A stretch of 64,000 nt of DNA, taken from positions 1,550,001-1,614,000 of the forward strand of contig NZ_OZ245832.1 in assembly GCF_965228705.1 (NCBI RefSeq). Reading direction: 5' to 3'. The notes beneath the pieces are model-generated. The model searched no databases and had not been told where the DNA came from. It was given only the letters and a program-made list of their open reading frames with translations. The translations under genes were made by a program, and so were the position numbers. Shown in pieces: positions 37,385 through 45,152 of this stretch. Source of the stretch: Croceimicrobium sp965228705 (lineage in GTDB: Bacteria; Bacteroidota; Bacteroidia; Flavobacteriales; Schleiferiaceae). How positions within the stretch are numbered: position 1 is the stretch's first letter; each line of letters opens with the position of its first letter.

Positions 37385-38260
37385 CTACTTTGTTAAAAGC
37401 TTATTCAAGTATTCACCATAAGAACTCTTCCCCTGGTGGGTCACATGCATTTGAAGAGTTGGCTTATCGATATTACCCATTCGATATGCGATCTCCTCAA
37501 GGCAAGCAATCTTCAAGCTGGTTCGTTTCTCAACCGCCTTAACGAATTCTGTAGCCTCACTCATACTTTCATGGGTACCAGTATCCAGCCAGGCATAACC
37601 ACGACTCAACTTTTGAAGTTTCAAATTTTGAGCTTGCAAATAGTTTTGATTTACGGTAGTAATCTCCAATTCCCCTCTGGAAGAAGGTTTTACCTGCTTT
37701 GCAATTTCCACCACAGAATTTGGGTAATAATACAGGCCTACAACCGCATAATTTGATTTGGGCTCAAGTGGTTTTTCCTCTATGCTCAATACATTGCCGG
37801 CTTCATCAAAATCCGCAACGCCATAGCGCTCAGGATCTTCCACATAGTAGCCAAATACCACCGCTTTTTGCTCTTCCTTTACTGTACTTACAGCATCAGC
37901 TAAAAGCTTTTGCAAACCGGCTCCATAGAAGATATTGTCTCCCAGCACTAAACACACATCATCATCGCCGATGAAATCTTCGCCAATAATAAATGCTTGC
38001 GCAAGGCCATCCGGAGAAGGTTGCTCGGCATAACTAAGCTTAATTCCAAAGCCACTTCCATCCCCTAATAGCCTTTCAAAGCCAGGTAAATCATGCGGCG
38101 TTGAAATAATTAGAATTTCGGTAATACCCGATAGCATCAATACCGACAATGGGTAATAGATCATGGGTTTATCGTAAACAGGTAAAAGCTGCTTGCTAAC
38201 GGCCTTGGTTAAAGGATACAATCGAGTACCGGATCCACCGGCTAAAATGATTCCTTTCAT
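37385..38260 (-). CDS. rmlA: glucose-1-phosphate thymidylyltransferase
   Basis: Makes dTDP-glucose from dTTP and glucose-1-phosphate, the start of the dTDP-sugar branch. It has LAGGSGTRLYPLTKAVSKQLLPVYDKPMIYYPL at the N-terminus, VLGDNIFYGAGL near residue 108 and LDTGTHESM near 223, all RmlA signatures. Length (291) is normal. It lies 5 bases from the WbpP-like gene. The next enzyme, RmlB (dTDP-glucose 4,6-dehydratase), is not in the window and must be encoded elsewhere if the route works. Confidence 0.96.
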   Translation of the reverse strand: MKGIILAGGSGTRLYPLTKAVSKQLLPVYDKPMIYYPLSVLMLSGITEILIISTPHDLPGFERLLGDGSGFGIKLSYAEQPSPDGLAQAFIIGEDFIGDDDVCLVLGDNIFYGAGLQKLLADAVSTVKEEQKAVVFGYYVEDPERYGVADFDEAGNVLSIEEKPLEPKSNYAVVGLYYYPNSVVEIAKQVKPSSRGELEITTVNQNYLQAQNLKLQKLSRGYAWLDTGTHESMSEATEFVKAVEKRTSLKIACLEEIAYRMGNIDKPTLQMHVTHQGKSSYGEYLNKLLTK

Positions 38261-38265
38261 AAAGC

Positions 38266-39240
38266 TTAATCTTTTTTAGTGCTATACCAATCGAAAACTT
38301 CCTTCAAGCCTTTTTCAAAGCGAACTTTGGGCGAATACCCTAGAAGTTCCTCGGCTTTATTAATATTGGCTTTGCTATGTCTAACGTCCCCAGGTCTTTC
38401 CGGTCCGTGGGTAACTTTAACTTTCTTCCCTGCGATTCCTTCCAGCATGCTCACCATTTCATTCAAGGAAATTTGGTCACCGCAAGCTCCATTATATACC
38501 TGGTTCAGTGCCTTTGGATTTTCGGTAAACAGACCCAAATCATTCAATAGTACCGCATTATCCACAAAGGTGAAATCACGGCTGGTCTCACCATCACCAT
38601 TGATGGTAATCTCACCATCCTCTAAAAAGGCCTTACAGAAAATTGGAATAACCGCTGCATAGGGATTATCCGGATTTTGTTTGGGACCAAATATGTTAAA
38701 GTAGCGAAACCCAATCCAGTCCAGACCATAGGTTTTGCCAAAGACATCGGCAAACTGCTCTACAGAGTATTTAGTTACGGCATAGGGACTCAAAGGATTA
38801 CCAATACGATCTTCTACTTTAGGCAGACCGGGATGATCGCCATAAGTACTGGAACTACAGGCCAGTATAACCCTATCCACACCTTGTTTTACAGCGGCAT
38901 GCAAAACATTTACCGTTCCGAGAATATTCACCTCAGTGCTTCGCATTGGGTTTTCGATGCTTCTTGGCACTGATCCCAAAGCAGCCTGATGACTGATTTT
39001 ATCAATACCCTCGCAAGCCTTTAAGCAAGTCTCGTAATTGGTGATATCACCATTGATAAACTCAAATTTGCTGTGCCCTTCGAATCCTTTGATGTTTTCG
39101 TAGTAGCCATTACTCAAATCATCGAGAATGCGCACTAATGCCACACGTTCATCATTGAGAAAGTGCTCTACCAAATTGGAGCCGATAAAACCGGCACCAC
39201 CGGTAATAAGAAGATTGATTGGTTTATTCGCTTCGCTCAT
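38266..39240 (-). CDS. WbpP-like UDP-GlcNAc(A) 4-epimerase
   Basis: An extended SDR of 324 residues: TGGAGFIGSN at 14-23, ILDDLSNGYYENI near 38, HQAALGSVPRSIENPM near 84, SSSTYGDHPGLPK near 129 and SPYAVTKYSVE near 149. The QAALGSVPRS motif and overall pattern are those of WbpP/TviC, which epimerise UDP-GlcNAc or UDP-GlcNAcA at C4, rather than GalE or RmlB. It lies downstream of a WbpO/TviB-like dehydrogenase, the pairing known to make UDP-GalNAcA. A 243-base gap upstream of it is the largest in the locus. Confidence 0.9.
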   Translation of the reverse strand: MSEANKPINLLITGGAGFIGSNLVEHFLNDERVALVRILDDLSNGYYENIKGFEGHSKFEFINGDITNYETCLKACEGIDKISHQAALGSVPRSIENPMRSTEVNILGTVNVLHAAVKQGVDRVILACSSSTYGDHPGLPKVEDRIGNPLSPYAVTKYSVEQFADVFGKTYGLDWIGFRYFNIFGPKQNPDNPYAAVIPIFCKAFLEDGEITINGDGETSRDFTFVDNAVLLNDLGLFTENPKALNQVYNGACGDQISLNEMVSMLEGIAGKKVKVTHGPERPGDVRHSKANINKAEELLGYSPKVRFEKGLKEVFDWYSTKKD

Positions 39241-39353
39241 GCTATTGTAATTGAGGCTTCGATTATTATTCTCGGAGCGCCTTAATTAATTTACAATTCG
39301 ATTTTTCCGAATTTGAATAGATTTGGATAGGAGTTAAGAAATATCTCAGACTT

Positions 39354-39425
39354 CTACCTAATAAAAGACCCAGAACGATTTGAGAGAAATGATTGCTCAT
39401 GACTTCTCAAAATAGGTAGGGTCTT
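39354..39425. other. structured intergenic region with two crossing inverted repeats
   Basis: The 243-base gap 39241-39483 holds no gene. In it, CTACCTA (39354-39360) pairs with TAGGTAG (39413-39419), and AAGACCC (39365-39371) pairs with GGGTCTT (39419-39425). The pairs cross, so they can form alternative hairpins or a pseudoknot, not one nested stem. A small TCACC/GGTGA inverted repeat follows near 39440. It could be an internal regulatory element of the operon; no protein or RNA family is recognised. Confidence 0.4.
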
Positions 39426-39483
39426 CATTTTAATTCAACATCACCCAATGGTGAGTTTATTTATAAGAATAGTTCTTAGTCGA

Positions 39484-40788
39484 TTACAGACGGCCATCCA
39501 CCAATTCCTTTGGTAGAATGCTTTTCACATCGTACAGAACGCCTCCGTCTCGGGCAAGAGATTTTAAGTCCATCTCCAAGAACTCATTATGTGCTACGGC
39601 TAATACCACTGCATCATAATTTGATTCCAGATTATCCACTGCGCGCAATCCGTATTCATGCCACACTTCTTCTTTATCCGCCCATGGATCATAAACATCC
39701 ACACTCAGGTCATAGGAACGAAGCTCTTTGTAAATATCAATCGCTCGGGTATTTCGGATATCAGGACAATTCTCTTTGAAGGTAATACCCAACATCAAGA
39801 TTTTGGAACCTAATACCTTGAGATCCTTCTTCACCATTAGCTTCACTACCTGGGTTGCCACATACTGCCCCATGGAATCGTTCAAACGGCGACCGGCAAG
39901 GATAATTTCTGGATGATAACCAACTTCCTGAGCTTTTTGAGCCAAATAATAAGGATCCACTCCGATACAGTGCCCCCCAACCAAACCTGGCTTGAAGGGT
40001 AAGAAATTCCACTTGGTACCGGCCGCTTCCAATACTTCCTGGGTATCAATACCCATCAAATTGAAAATTTTGGCAAGCTCATTCACAAAAGCGATATTAA
40101 TATCACGTTGAGAATTCTCAATCACCTTTGCTGCTTCAGCCACTTTTAAGGACGAAGCTTTGAAAGTCCCAGCCGTAATTACAGAGCGATATAACTCATC
40201 AACATACTCAGCCACCTCGGGAGTTGATCCTGAAGTAACTTTTAAAATTTTGGTAACCGTGTGTAATTTATCACCCGGATTAATACGTTCGGGAGAATAG
40301 CCTACAAAGAAATCTTCATTGAACTTTAAACCTGAGGTTTTCTCCAAAATTGGAACACAATGTTCTTCAGTTACCCCTGGATATACGGTAGATTCATAAA
40401 TAACCACATCGCCTTTGCCTAAAACACGACCAACAGTTTCGCTAGACTTGGTAAGGGGGGTTAAAACAGGACGATTATGTTCATCTGTAGGAGTAGGAAC
40501 CGTTACGATGTATATATTACATTCGCTGATGTCGGTAACTGCATCACTGCAATACAATCCCTTACCATTGATTTTAAGTTCCATGGGATTGGGCAATACA
40601 ACAGATTGCAACTCTTCATCACTTACCTCCAGGGTACGATCCGTCCCTTTGGAAAGTTCTTCTACCCTTGCCTTGTTGATATCAAAACCAACTGTAGGGA
40701 ATTTCTTGGCAAATTCCACTGCCAAAGGAAGGCCAACGTAGCCTAATCCTATTAAAGCAATTTTTGAATCCTTCAGATCCTTCATCAT
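39484..40788 (-). CDS. WbpO/TviB-like UDP-HexNAc 6-dehydrogenase
   Basis: An NAD-dependent nucleotide-sugar dehydrogenase of 434 residues that oxidises C6 of UDP-GlcNAc or UDP-GalNAc to the uronic acid. It has IGLGYVGLPLAVEFAKKF near residue 13, TVPTPTD near 97, ESTVYPGVTEE near 131, KVIENSQRDINIAFVNE near 220 and GVDPYYLA near 280. At the usual catalytic Cys site it has GGHCIGVDPYY. The WbpO/TviB subgroup fits better than UDP-glucose dehydrogenase. With the WbpP-like epimerase it would supply UDP-GalNAcA (or GlcNAcA). It lies 8 bases after the regulator gene. Confidence 0.93.
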   Translation of the reverse strand: MMKDLKDSKIALIGLGYVGLPLAVEFAKKFPTVGFDINKARVEELSKGTDRTLEVSDEELQSVVLPNPMELKINGKGLYCSDAVTDISECNIYIVTVPTPTDEHNRPVLTPLTKSSETVGRVLGKGDVVIYESTVYPGVTEEHCVPILEKTSGLKFNEDFFVGYSPERINPGDKLHTVTKILKVTSGSTPEVAEYVDELYRSVITAGTFKASSLKVAEAAKVIENSQRDINIAFVNELAKIFNLMGIDTQEVLEAAGTKWNFLPFKPGLVGGHCIGVDPYYLAQKAQEVGYHPEIILAGRRLNDSMGQYVATQVVKLMVKKDLKVLGSKILMLGITFKENCPDIRNTRAIDIYKELRSYDLSVDVYDPWADKEEVWHEYGLRAVDNLESNYDAVVLAVAHNEFLEMDLKSLARDGGVLYDVKSILPKELVDGRL

Positions 40789-40796
40789 ATTAGCAT

Positions 40797-41324
40797 TTAA
40801 CTCTCCCAGATCAACAAATAACTCTGCCGATCCAGTAATTTTTCAATTTCTACTCGTGACTTAAAATGTACATAACGGATTTTCCGCTCGATTTCCTTTT
40901 CTGCTTTCTCAAGTAAAATCAAGAGATAATCCATATTTAACTCCGATCCTAAAACAAAAAGGTCGATGATACCACTATCCCGACCTTCCGCATAATCCCC
41001 CACTAAATATACCGCTTCAACCTTACCTAAACGCTCAGTTATACTATCTACAATTTTATCTAAGCCAACATACTTCATTACTAAACCATGCAAGTTCTCA
41101 AATAAAGGATGCTTGGGATTAGCACGGTAGACCTTTTTATTGCCCTCAGATTCTGATGAAAGCATACCTGCTTCCTCAAATTTATTGAGCTCCAACCGGA
41201 TGGCATTCGTACTTTCACCAAACTCGTGTTCAAGGCTACGTAAATAACCTTTGGACTGAGCATTCAGAAAGAATTTCAGCAATAATTTAATGCGGGTACG
41301 AGAAGAAATGAGCGTTTCGAGCAT
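40797..41324 (-). CDS. ArsR-like winged-helix regulator with a nucleotidyltransferase-like domain
   Basis: A probable transcription regulator heading the polysaccharide locus. Residues 1-80 form a winged helix (SSRTRIKLLLKFF, STNAIRLELNKFEEAGML recognition region, wing with KKVYRANP). Residues 95-175 look like a MNT-type nucleotidyltransferase fold with VYLVGDYAEGRDSGIIDLFVLG; the usual GS pair is GD, so catalysis may be lost. Bacteroidota polysaccharide loci often begin with such a gene. A perfect inverted repeat lies at its promoter and may be its own operator. Operon control is inferred from position. Confidence 0.78.
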   Translation of the reverse strand: MLETLISSRTRIKLLLKFFLNAQSKGYLRSLEHEFGESTNAIRLELNKFEEAGMLSSESEGNKKVYRANPKHPLFENLHGLVMKYVGLDKIVDSITERLGKVEAVYLVGDYAEGRDSGIIDLFVLGSELNMDYLLILLEKAEKEIERKIRYVHFKSRVEIEKLLDRQSYLLIWES

Positions 41325-41346
41325 ATTTTAAATACGGCTTCGCCTG

Positions 41347-41372
41347 GTGAGTCCCAGGAAAATGGGATTCAC
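41347..41372 (-). promoter_or_regulatory. leader inverted repeat upstream of the locus regulator
   Basis: GTGAGTCCC (41347-41355) pairs with GGGATTCAC (41364-41372), 8 of 9 positions, in the presumed 5' leader. It overlaps a second possible stem CCTGG/CCAGG (41343-41358), so the leader RNA has two alternative folds ahead of the regulator start. Confidence 0.35.
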
Positions 41373-41380
41373 AAATGATA

Positions 41381-41401
41381 TTGAGTAGAATAATTACTCA
41401 A
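41381..41401. promoter_or_regulatory. candidate operator TTGAGTA-N7-TACTCAA
   Basis: A perfect 7-bp inverted repeat with a 7-base spacer. It overlaps the transcription start expected from the -7 element at 41406-41413. Size and position suit a dimeric winged-helix repressor, and the nearest gene encodes one, so autoregulation is likely but untested. Confidence 0.5.
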
Positions 41402-41405
41402 TAAG

Positions 41406-41413
41406 CAAATATA
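41406..41413 (-). promoter_or_regulatory. candidate promoter -7 element of the polysaccharide operon
   Basis: On the minus strand it reads TATATTTG, an exact match to the Bacteroidota TAnnTTTG -7 consensus, about 80 bases before the regulator start. No clean TTG is seen at the -33 distance. It would drive the 29-gene leftward run. Confidence 0.45.
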
Positions 41414-41467
41414 TACAGTACTCGGAAATTAGAAAACAGCTTAAAATTATTTTTTTGTTACCAATAA

Positions 41468-41492
41468 AAAAAGGAGTGCAATGCACTCCTTT
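41468..41492 (-). terminator. intrinsic terminator after the small membrane peptide gene
   Basis: The stem AAGGAGTGCA/TGCACTCCTT is followed on the minus strand by a run of seven Ts. It is positioned just after the 61-codon gene and insulates it from the polysaccharide operon promoter downstream. Confidence 0.8.
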
Positions 41493-41516
41493 CTAGTATA
41501 ATATCCAATTGGATTA

Positions 41517-41702
41517 TCAATTTTCTTTACTCTTCGAGTGAACAGCTTTCGCTCCCACCAATGCTCCGGCAGCGGCCAGGATTGCCAATCCGGGAATCGG
41601 AGTTGGTGTTCCACCTGGTGTAGGATCTGCAGGTTGTGCATTTAGGACCATAGCTCCCATCACAAAAAAGGCAATAATTACAATTCTCTTTTTCATCTCC
41701 AA
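41517..41702 (-). CDS. 61-residue signal-peptide plus membrane-anchor protein (PID-CTERM-like)
   Basis: A very small exported protein. A lysine-rich start and hydrophobic core form a signal peptide ending near NAQ (residue 22). A proline/threonine/glycine-rich stretch (PADPTPGGTPTPIPG) follows, then a hydrophobic segment (LAILAAAGALVGAKAV) and a basic tail. This resembles the small Bacteroidota proteins annotated with PID-CTERM sorting tails, but the PIDG motif itself is PIPG here, so membership is uncertain. It lies 6 bases downstream of the IS-split T9SS gene and has its own terminator, so the two were probably one transcript. Confidence 0.65.
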   Translation of the reverse strand: MEMKKRIVIIAFFVMGAMVLNAQPADPTPGGTPTPIPGLAILAAAGALVGAKAVHSKSKEN

Positions 41703-41708
41703 ATTTCT

Positions 41709-44069
41709 TTACTTAATCAGTTTTTGAGTAAACACGGGGGCATTCTTAGACTCCACTTTAAGGATATACACACCAGCACTTAAGGCTGTGGTCAGGACTT
41801 CTTGCTCCTGAACTTCATCAAAATGACCTTGCCACACTAATTGACCGGCCTGATTAAATAGATACATATCTACCTGTGGAAGAGTTTGACCGCAAACTAC
41901 TTTGAAACCATTCTCGGTATTGTAAGCGTAGTTGTTGTTTACAACCTGCTCCTTTACACTTACTCCGGTTTGGTTGATGTGAATTACAAATCGATCCGCT
42001 AGGTTTCCGGGAACATGCATAAACTGATAACTGCTGGTTTTTAAATCAACACGAGTACCGGTTAATTTATCCTCCAACTCCACTAACCAAGAAGCTGGTA
42101 AGCGTAAATCATTGATGCTGATAGTATAGGACTGCTCTAATCCTGATTTAAAGGATAGATCCACTGATTTGCTGCTAAAGGACTCATTCAACTTATTGGC
42201 AAAGAATTGATCTCCATTGGCAGAAGTGGTATACAAGCTGGGGTATAAAGTGGTATTCATACGTTTTACAGCATCCAAACCATTATCCCATCCATCAGTG
42301 TACTGGCTGCTGAAAGCCAAAAGAGTTTCGTCGCTAATACCATCGGCAGAAGCCACCTTCAATTTCAGTACTTGAGCAGCGCTATTGGTTTTGCTTTGCG
42401 ATGGACTTTCAGTTAAAATGCGATCAGCATTATCCAGAGCCAGGTTGATACTTCCACTTCCCGTGTTCTGCACAAAGAATGCTTGCATAGGCGCGATATA
42501 CTGAGACCCTGAGTTTAATGGACTATCAGTATTGGCATCGTATCCAATCCACTGACTACCATTATAGATATAATAAGTAGAAGTTAAGTTGGTGCTATTT
42601 GCATCATGATAGGTATTCCAATCAATGGCCGACGGATAAGGATTAGGAACTAAGTTCCACCCGCTATTACTATTATCCAGGGCTATATTGATAGCACCGT
42701 CATTTAATGCCGTTCCGCTGGCGGTTAAGGTAATGGGTAAGGTTCCAAAATAAGTTCCATCTCCCAGGTAAAGCCCAAAACCATTATCAGTAGTTGAGAA
42801 AGAGGTATTTGGTACAGCAGTCCAAGTTCCTTCTCCGTTATTTGCAGTACTGGGATCGTAATAATAGATATTCACTTGATTGCTGGTACCTCCGGCACTG
42901 GTAATAATACTACCATCACTTACCGACCAACCGGAAACGGTTCCGCTGGAAATTGGAGATGCGGCGTAAAACCATCGCCCGCTTCCTGTAAAAGTGCGTT
43001 CTACATTAATGGTATTTCCACCAGAAACAGTTCCTATAATTTGACCATAATTTCCACTATTGTCAGAATCTAAGGTAGTAGTTCCACTTACAGTTAAGGT
43101 ATTACTGTTGGTGTTGAGGGTCGCGGAAGCACTCACCGTAAGGTCATTATTTACGGTTACATTTTGAGCCATGCCTACCGTAGCAGAGGTATTGCTTACA
43201 ACCATATAATCAAATGTGACCGGATCGCTGGTTCCACCCACACTTTGAGCGGCAGTACCATCAAAAAATACCGCACGACTATTATTAGTTAAGGTGCCTC
43301 CATTCAAATTGAAATCACCTCCAACATTTAAATCACCTCCTGAAGTACTGGATAAGCTCAAGGTTCCTGAACTACCAATAGTAACATCACCGGCTACATC
43401 GATCACATCCGAAGATGTTCCATAATCGATGGTACCATCATTTACAATAAAGTCATTAGCAATGGTCCAGGCACCAGAAGCCGCTCTGGTAATTGATCGA
43501 CCGGAACTGTTCATGGTGAAGTCATAAACTGAAATCGAACCAAAACCTGTAGCATCCGCACTACCTACAAAGCAATAAGACTCTTGTGAGAAGGGTGTTG
43601 TAGAGGATCCATCAGTGGTATTGCTTACATTATAATAACGAACATAGTCGGCACTTACACCAGTTGGATTGTTTGAAGGAATACGGGCAAAGGTTCCACC
43701 GCCACCGCCAGAGTAAGACATAAACCCAACGAAATTGAAGGCGGAAGGACGACCCGACCCGGTGATTGCGGACCATGGAATTGCAAATTCACCTACATCA
43801 TTAGCATCGCTAAAGCTTTTAGTTAATGTACCAGTTGTAGAGGCTCCCCAGCTTCCAGCGCCATCATCTGTCTTGTAGTCATCATAGGTATCCTTGACAA
43901 AGGCAAAAAAGTCGGCCCGAAAGGGAAAGTTGGGAGTCACAGTGTAAGCTTCCCTTAAAACCGAACTGTTTAAAAGTAGAGGAATAGGATTAATTTTAAA
44001 CAGTCGATTATGAGAAAGAGTAAGTTTTCGCCAGAGAAGATTGCCAGGGTCTTGAAAGAGTTTGATCAA
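41709..44069 (-). pseudogene. 3' part of an IS-interrupted T9SS-exported protein
   Basis: The main part of a surface or secreted protein cut by an IS3-family element. The host-derived part is 41709-43941; the apparent Met at 44069 and the next residues are read from the IS and are not native. The sequence has the end of a CBM9/DOMON-like domain, a Ser/Thr/Gly/Asn-rich beta-repeat region and a C-terminal T9SS type A sorting domain (GFKVVCGQTLPQVDMYLFNQ, LSAGVYILKVES, ending QKLIK). The 5' piece at 45172-45494 joins it in frame once the IS and one target copy are removed, restoring 851 residues. As it stands, the signal peptide is separated, so export is lost. Confidence 0.88.
43965..44004 (+). 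repeat. IS subterminal inverted repeat before orfA
   Basis: ACTGTTTAAAA (43965-43975) and TTTTAAACAGT (43994-44004) are perfect complements across an 18-base loop, 6 bases before the orfA start. As RNA it would form a hairpin close to the orfA start codon, able to limit read-through transcription or translation from outside the IS. Confidence 0.7.
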
Positions 44070-44276
44070 GGTAGAAGTGCACAGGAATTGAGCCGAGAGT
44101 ACGGGGTTAGTACCGCAACGTTTTACAAATGGCGAGAGCGTTATGCTGGCATGAGTGGAAAGGAGTTAAAGCGTATAAAGGATCTTGAAGAGGAAAACAG
44201 GAAGCTTAAGCAGATGTACGCGAACCTGGCCCTAGATCATCAACTAGCTAAAGAGATTATTGAAAAAAAGCTTTAA
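44010..44276 (+). CDS. IS3-family transposase OrfA
   Basis: An 88-residue DNA-binding subunit. It has a helix-turn-helix (FSPEKIARVLKEFDQGRSAQELSREYGVSTATFYKWRERY region, residues 6-45) and then a leucine-zipper-like coil (LKRIKDLEEENRKLKQMYANLALD). This is the standard IS407/IS3 OrfA layout. Its last codons contain A AAA AAG at 44264-44270, a -1 slippage site, so part of translation should continue into orfB as an OrfAB fusion transposase. Confidence 0.93.
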   Translation: MRKSKFSPEKIARVLKEFDQGRSAQELSREYGVSTATFYKWRERYAGMSGKELKRIKDLEEENRKLKQMYANLALDHQLAKEIIEKKL

Positions 44277-45139
44277 AGCCCTGCCGTAAGAGAGAGATTG
44301 GTCAGGAAATATCTAGACGCTACGGTATTAGCAGGGCATGCCGTGTATTAAACCTCAGTAAAAGCGTGTATTACTATCAAGCCCAAGCAAAGGATGATCG
44401 TGAGCTGGAAGAAGCATTACTGACGAAAGCAAAAGAACATTCTGAGGAAGGCTTTTGGAACGCCTATCACCGCTTACGTAATGAAGGCAAGACTTGGAAC
44501 CACAAACGACTACATCGTGTTTATGTGGCTTTAAAACTACCTTTAAGACGAAAGGTTAAGAAGCGATTACCCGCTCGGGTAAAAGAACCGTTAGTGGTGC
44601 CTGATAGGCCGAATCAGACCTGGAGTATGGACTTTGTACATGATGTACTAGAAAACAAGCGCAAGTTTCGTGCATTCACGGTAATTGATGACTACAATCG
44701 AGAAGCACTACATATCGAAGTAGATTTCTCACTTCCATCAAACAGAGTAGTATATGTGCTTAATCATTTAATCAATCGCAGGGGTAAACCCGATGTGATC
44801 CGAATGGACAATGGGCCCGAGTTCATTGCTGAGCTCACTAAATCATGGAGCGTCATTCATGAAATAGAATTTAGATATATCCAACCCGGCAAACCCACAC
44901 AGAACGCTTTTATAGAGCGATTTAATGGAAGCTACCGCCGAGGAGTGCTGGACAAATATATTTTTGAAGATATCCATCAGGTAAGGGAGCAAACAGAAAA
45001 GTGGATGCATGACTATAACAACTTTAAACCTCATGATTCATTAGGAAATATACCGCCTAGGGTATACGCCAAACGCAACCACCCCGAGGGTACCCTCGGG
45101 GTGGTTGAAAACAATACTATCTTTGGAAAAGTCAATTAA
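44264..45139 (+). CDS. IS3-family transposase OrfB (rve/DDE integrase core)
   Basis: The catalytic part of the transposase, read in the -1 frame from the slippery site; that frame is closed by TGA at 44261-44263 and open from 44264. The first internal Met is at 44366, so a stand-alone product from there would be 257 residues. The DDE triad is visible: D in TWSMDFVHD, D in RMDNGPEF and E in QNAFIERFNGSYRR (35 residues from the second D by family rule). The HTH_21-like N-terminal region (EEGFWNAYHRLRNEGKTWNHKRLHRVY) is present. No stop or frameshift is seen, so the IS looks active. Confidence 0.9.
   Translation, partial: KKALKPCRKREIGQEISRRYGISRACRVLNLSKSVYYYQAQAKDDRELEEALLTKAKEHSEEGFWNAYHRLRNEGKTWNHKRLHRVYVALKLPLRRKVKKRLPARVKEPLVVPDRPNQTWSMDFVHDVLENKRKFRAFTVIDDYNREALHIEVDFSLPSNRVVYVLNHLINRRGKPDVIRMDNGPEFIAELTKSWSVIHEIEFRYIQPGKPTQNAFIERFNGSYRRGVLDKYIFEDIHQVREQTEKWMHDYNNFKPHDSLGNIPPRVYAKRNHPEGTLGVVENNTIFGKVN
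45077..45106. repeat. 30-bp perfect palindrome in the 3' end of orfB
   Basis: Bases 45077-45106 are fully self-complementary around a central GTAC, giving a GC-rich 14-15 bp stem inside the last codons of orfB. No T-run follows. It may act as a transcription barrier or a structure protecting the transposase from incoming transcripts. Confidence 0.85.
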
Positions 45140-45152
45140 CTAATGGTTCGGA

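Noticed and set aside
37436..37974. Open frames on the strand opposite rmlA
   Set aside because: They overlap a well-supported gene, have no recognisable motif and look like shadow frames; the same holds for the other antisense frames across the window.
38266..39240. RmlB (dTDP-glucose 4,6-dehydratase)
   Set aside because: It lacks RmlB-specific segments and has the QAALGSVPRS motif of WbpP-like epimerases.
43943..44069. Met at 44069 as the native start of the T9SS protein
   Set aside because: It lies inside the IS; the residues before the junction are translated from the IS left end, and the real N-terminus is at 45494.
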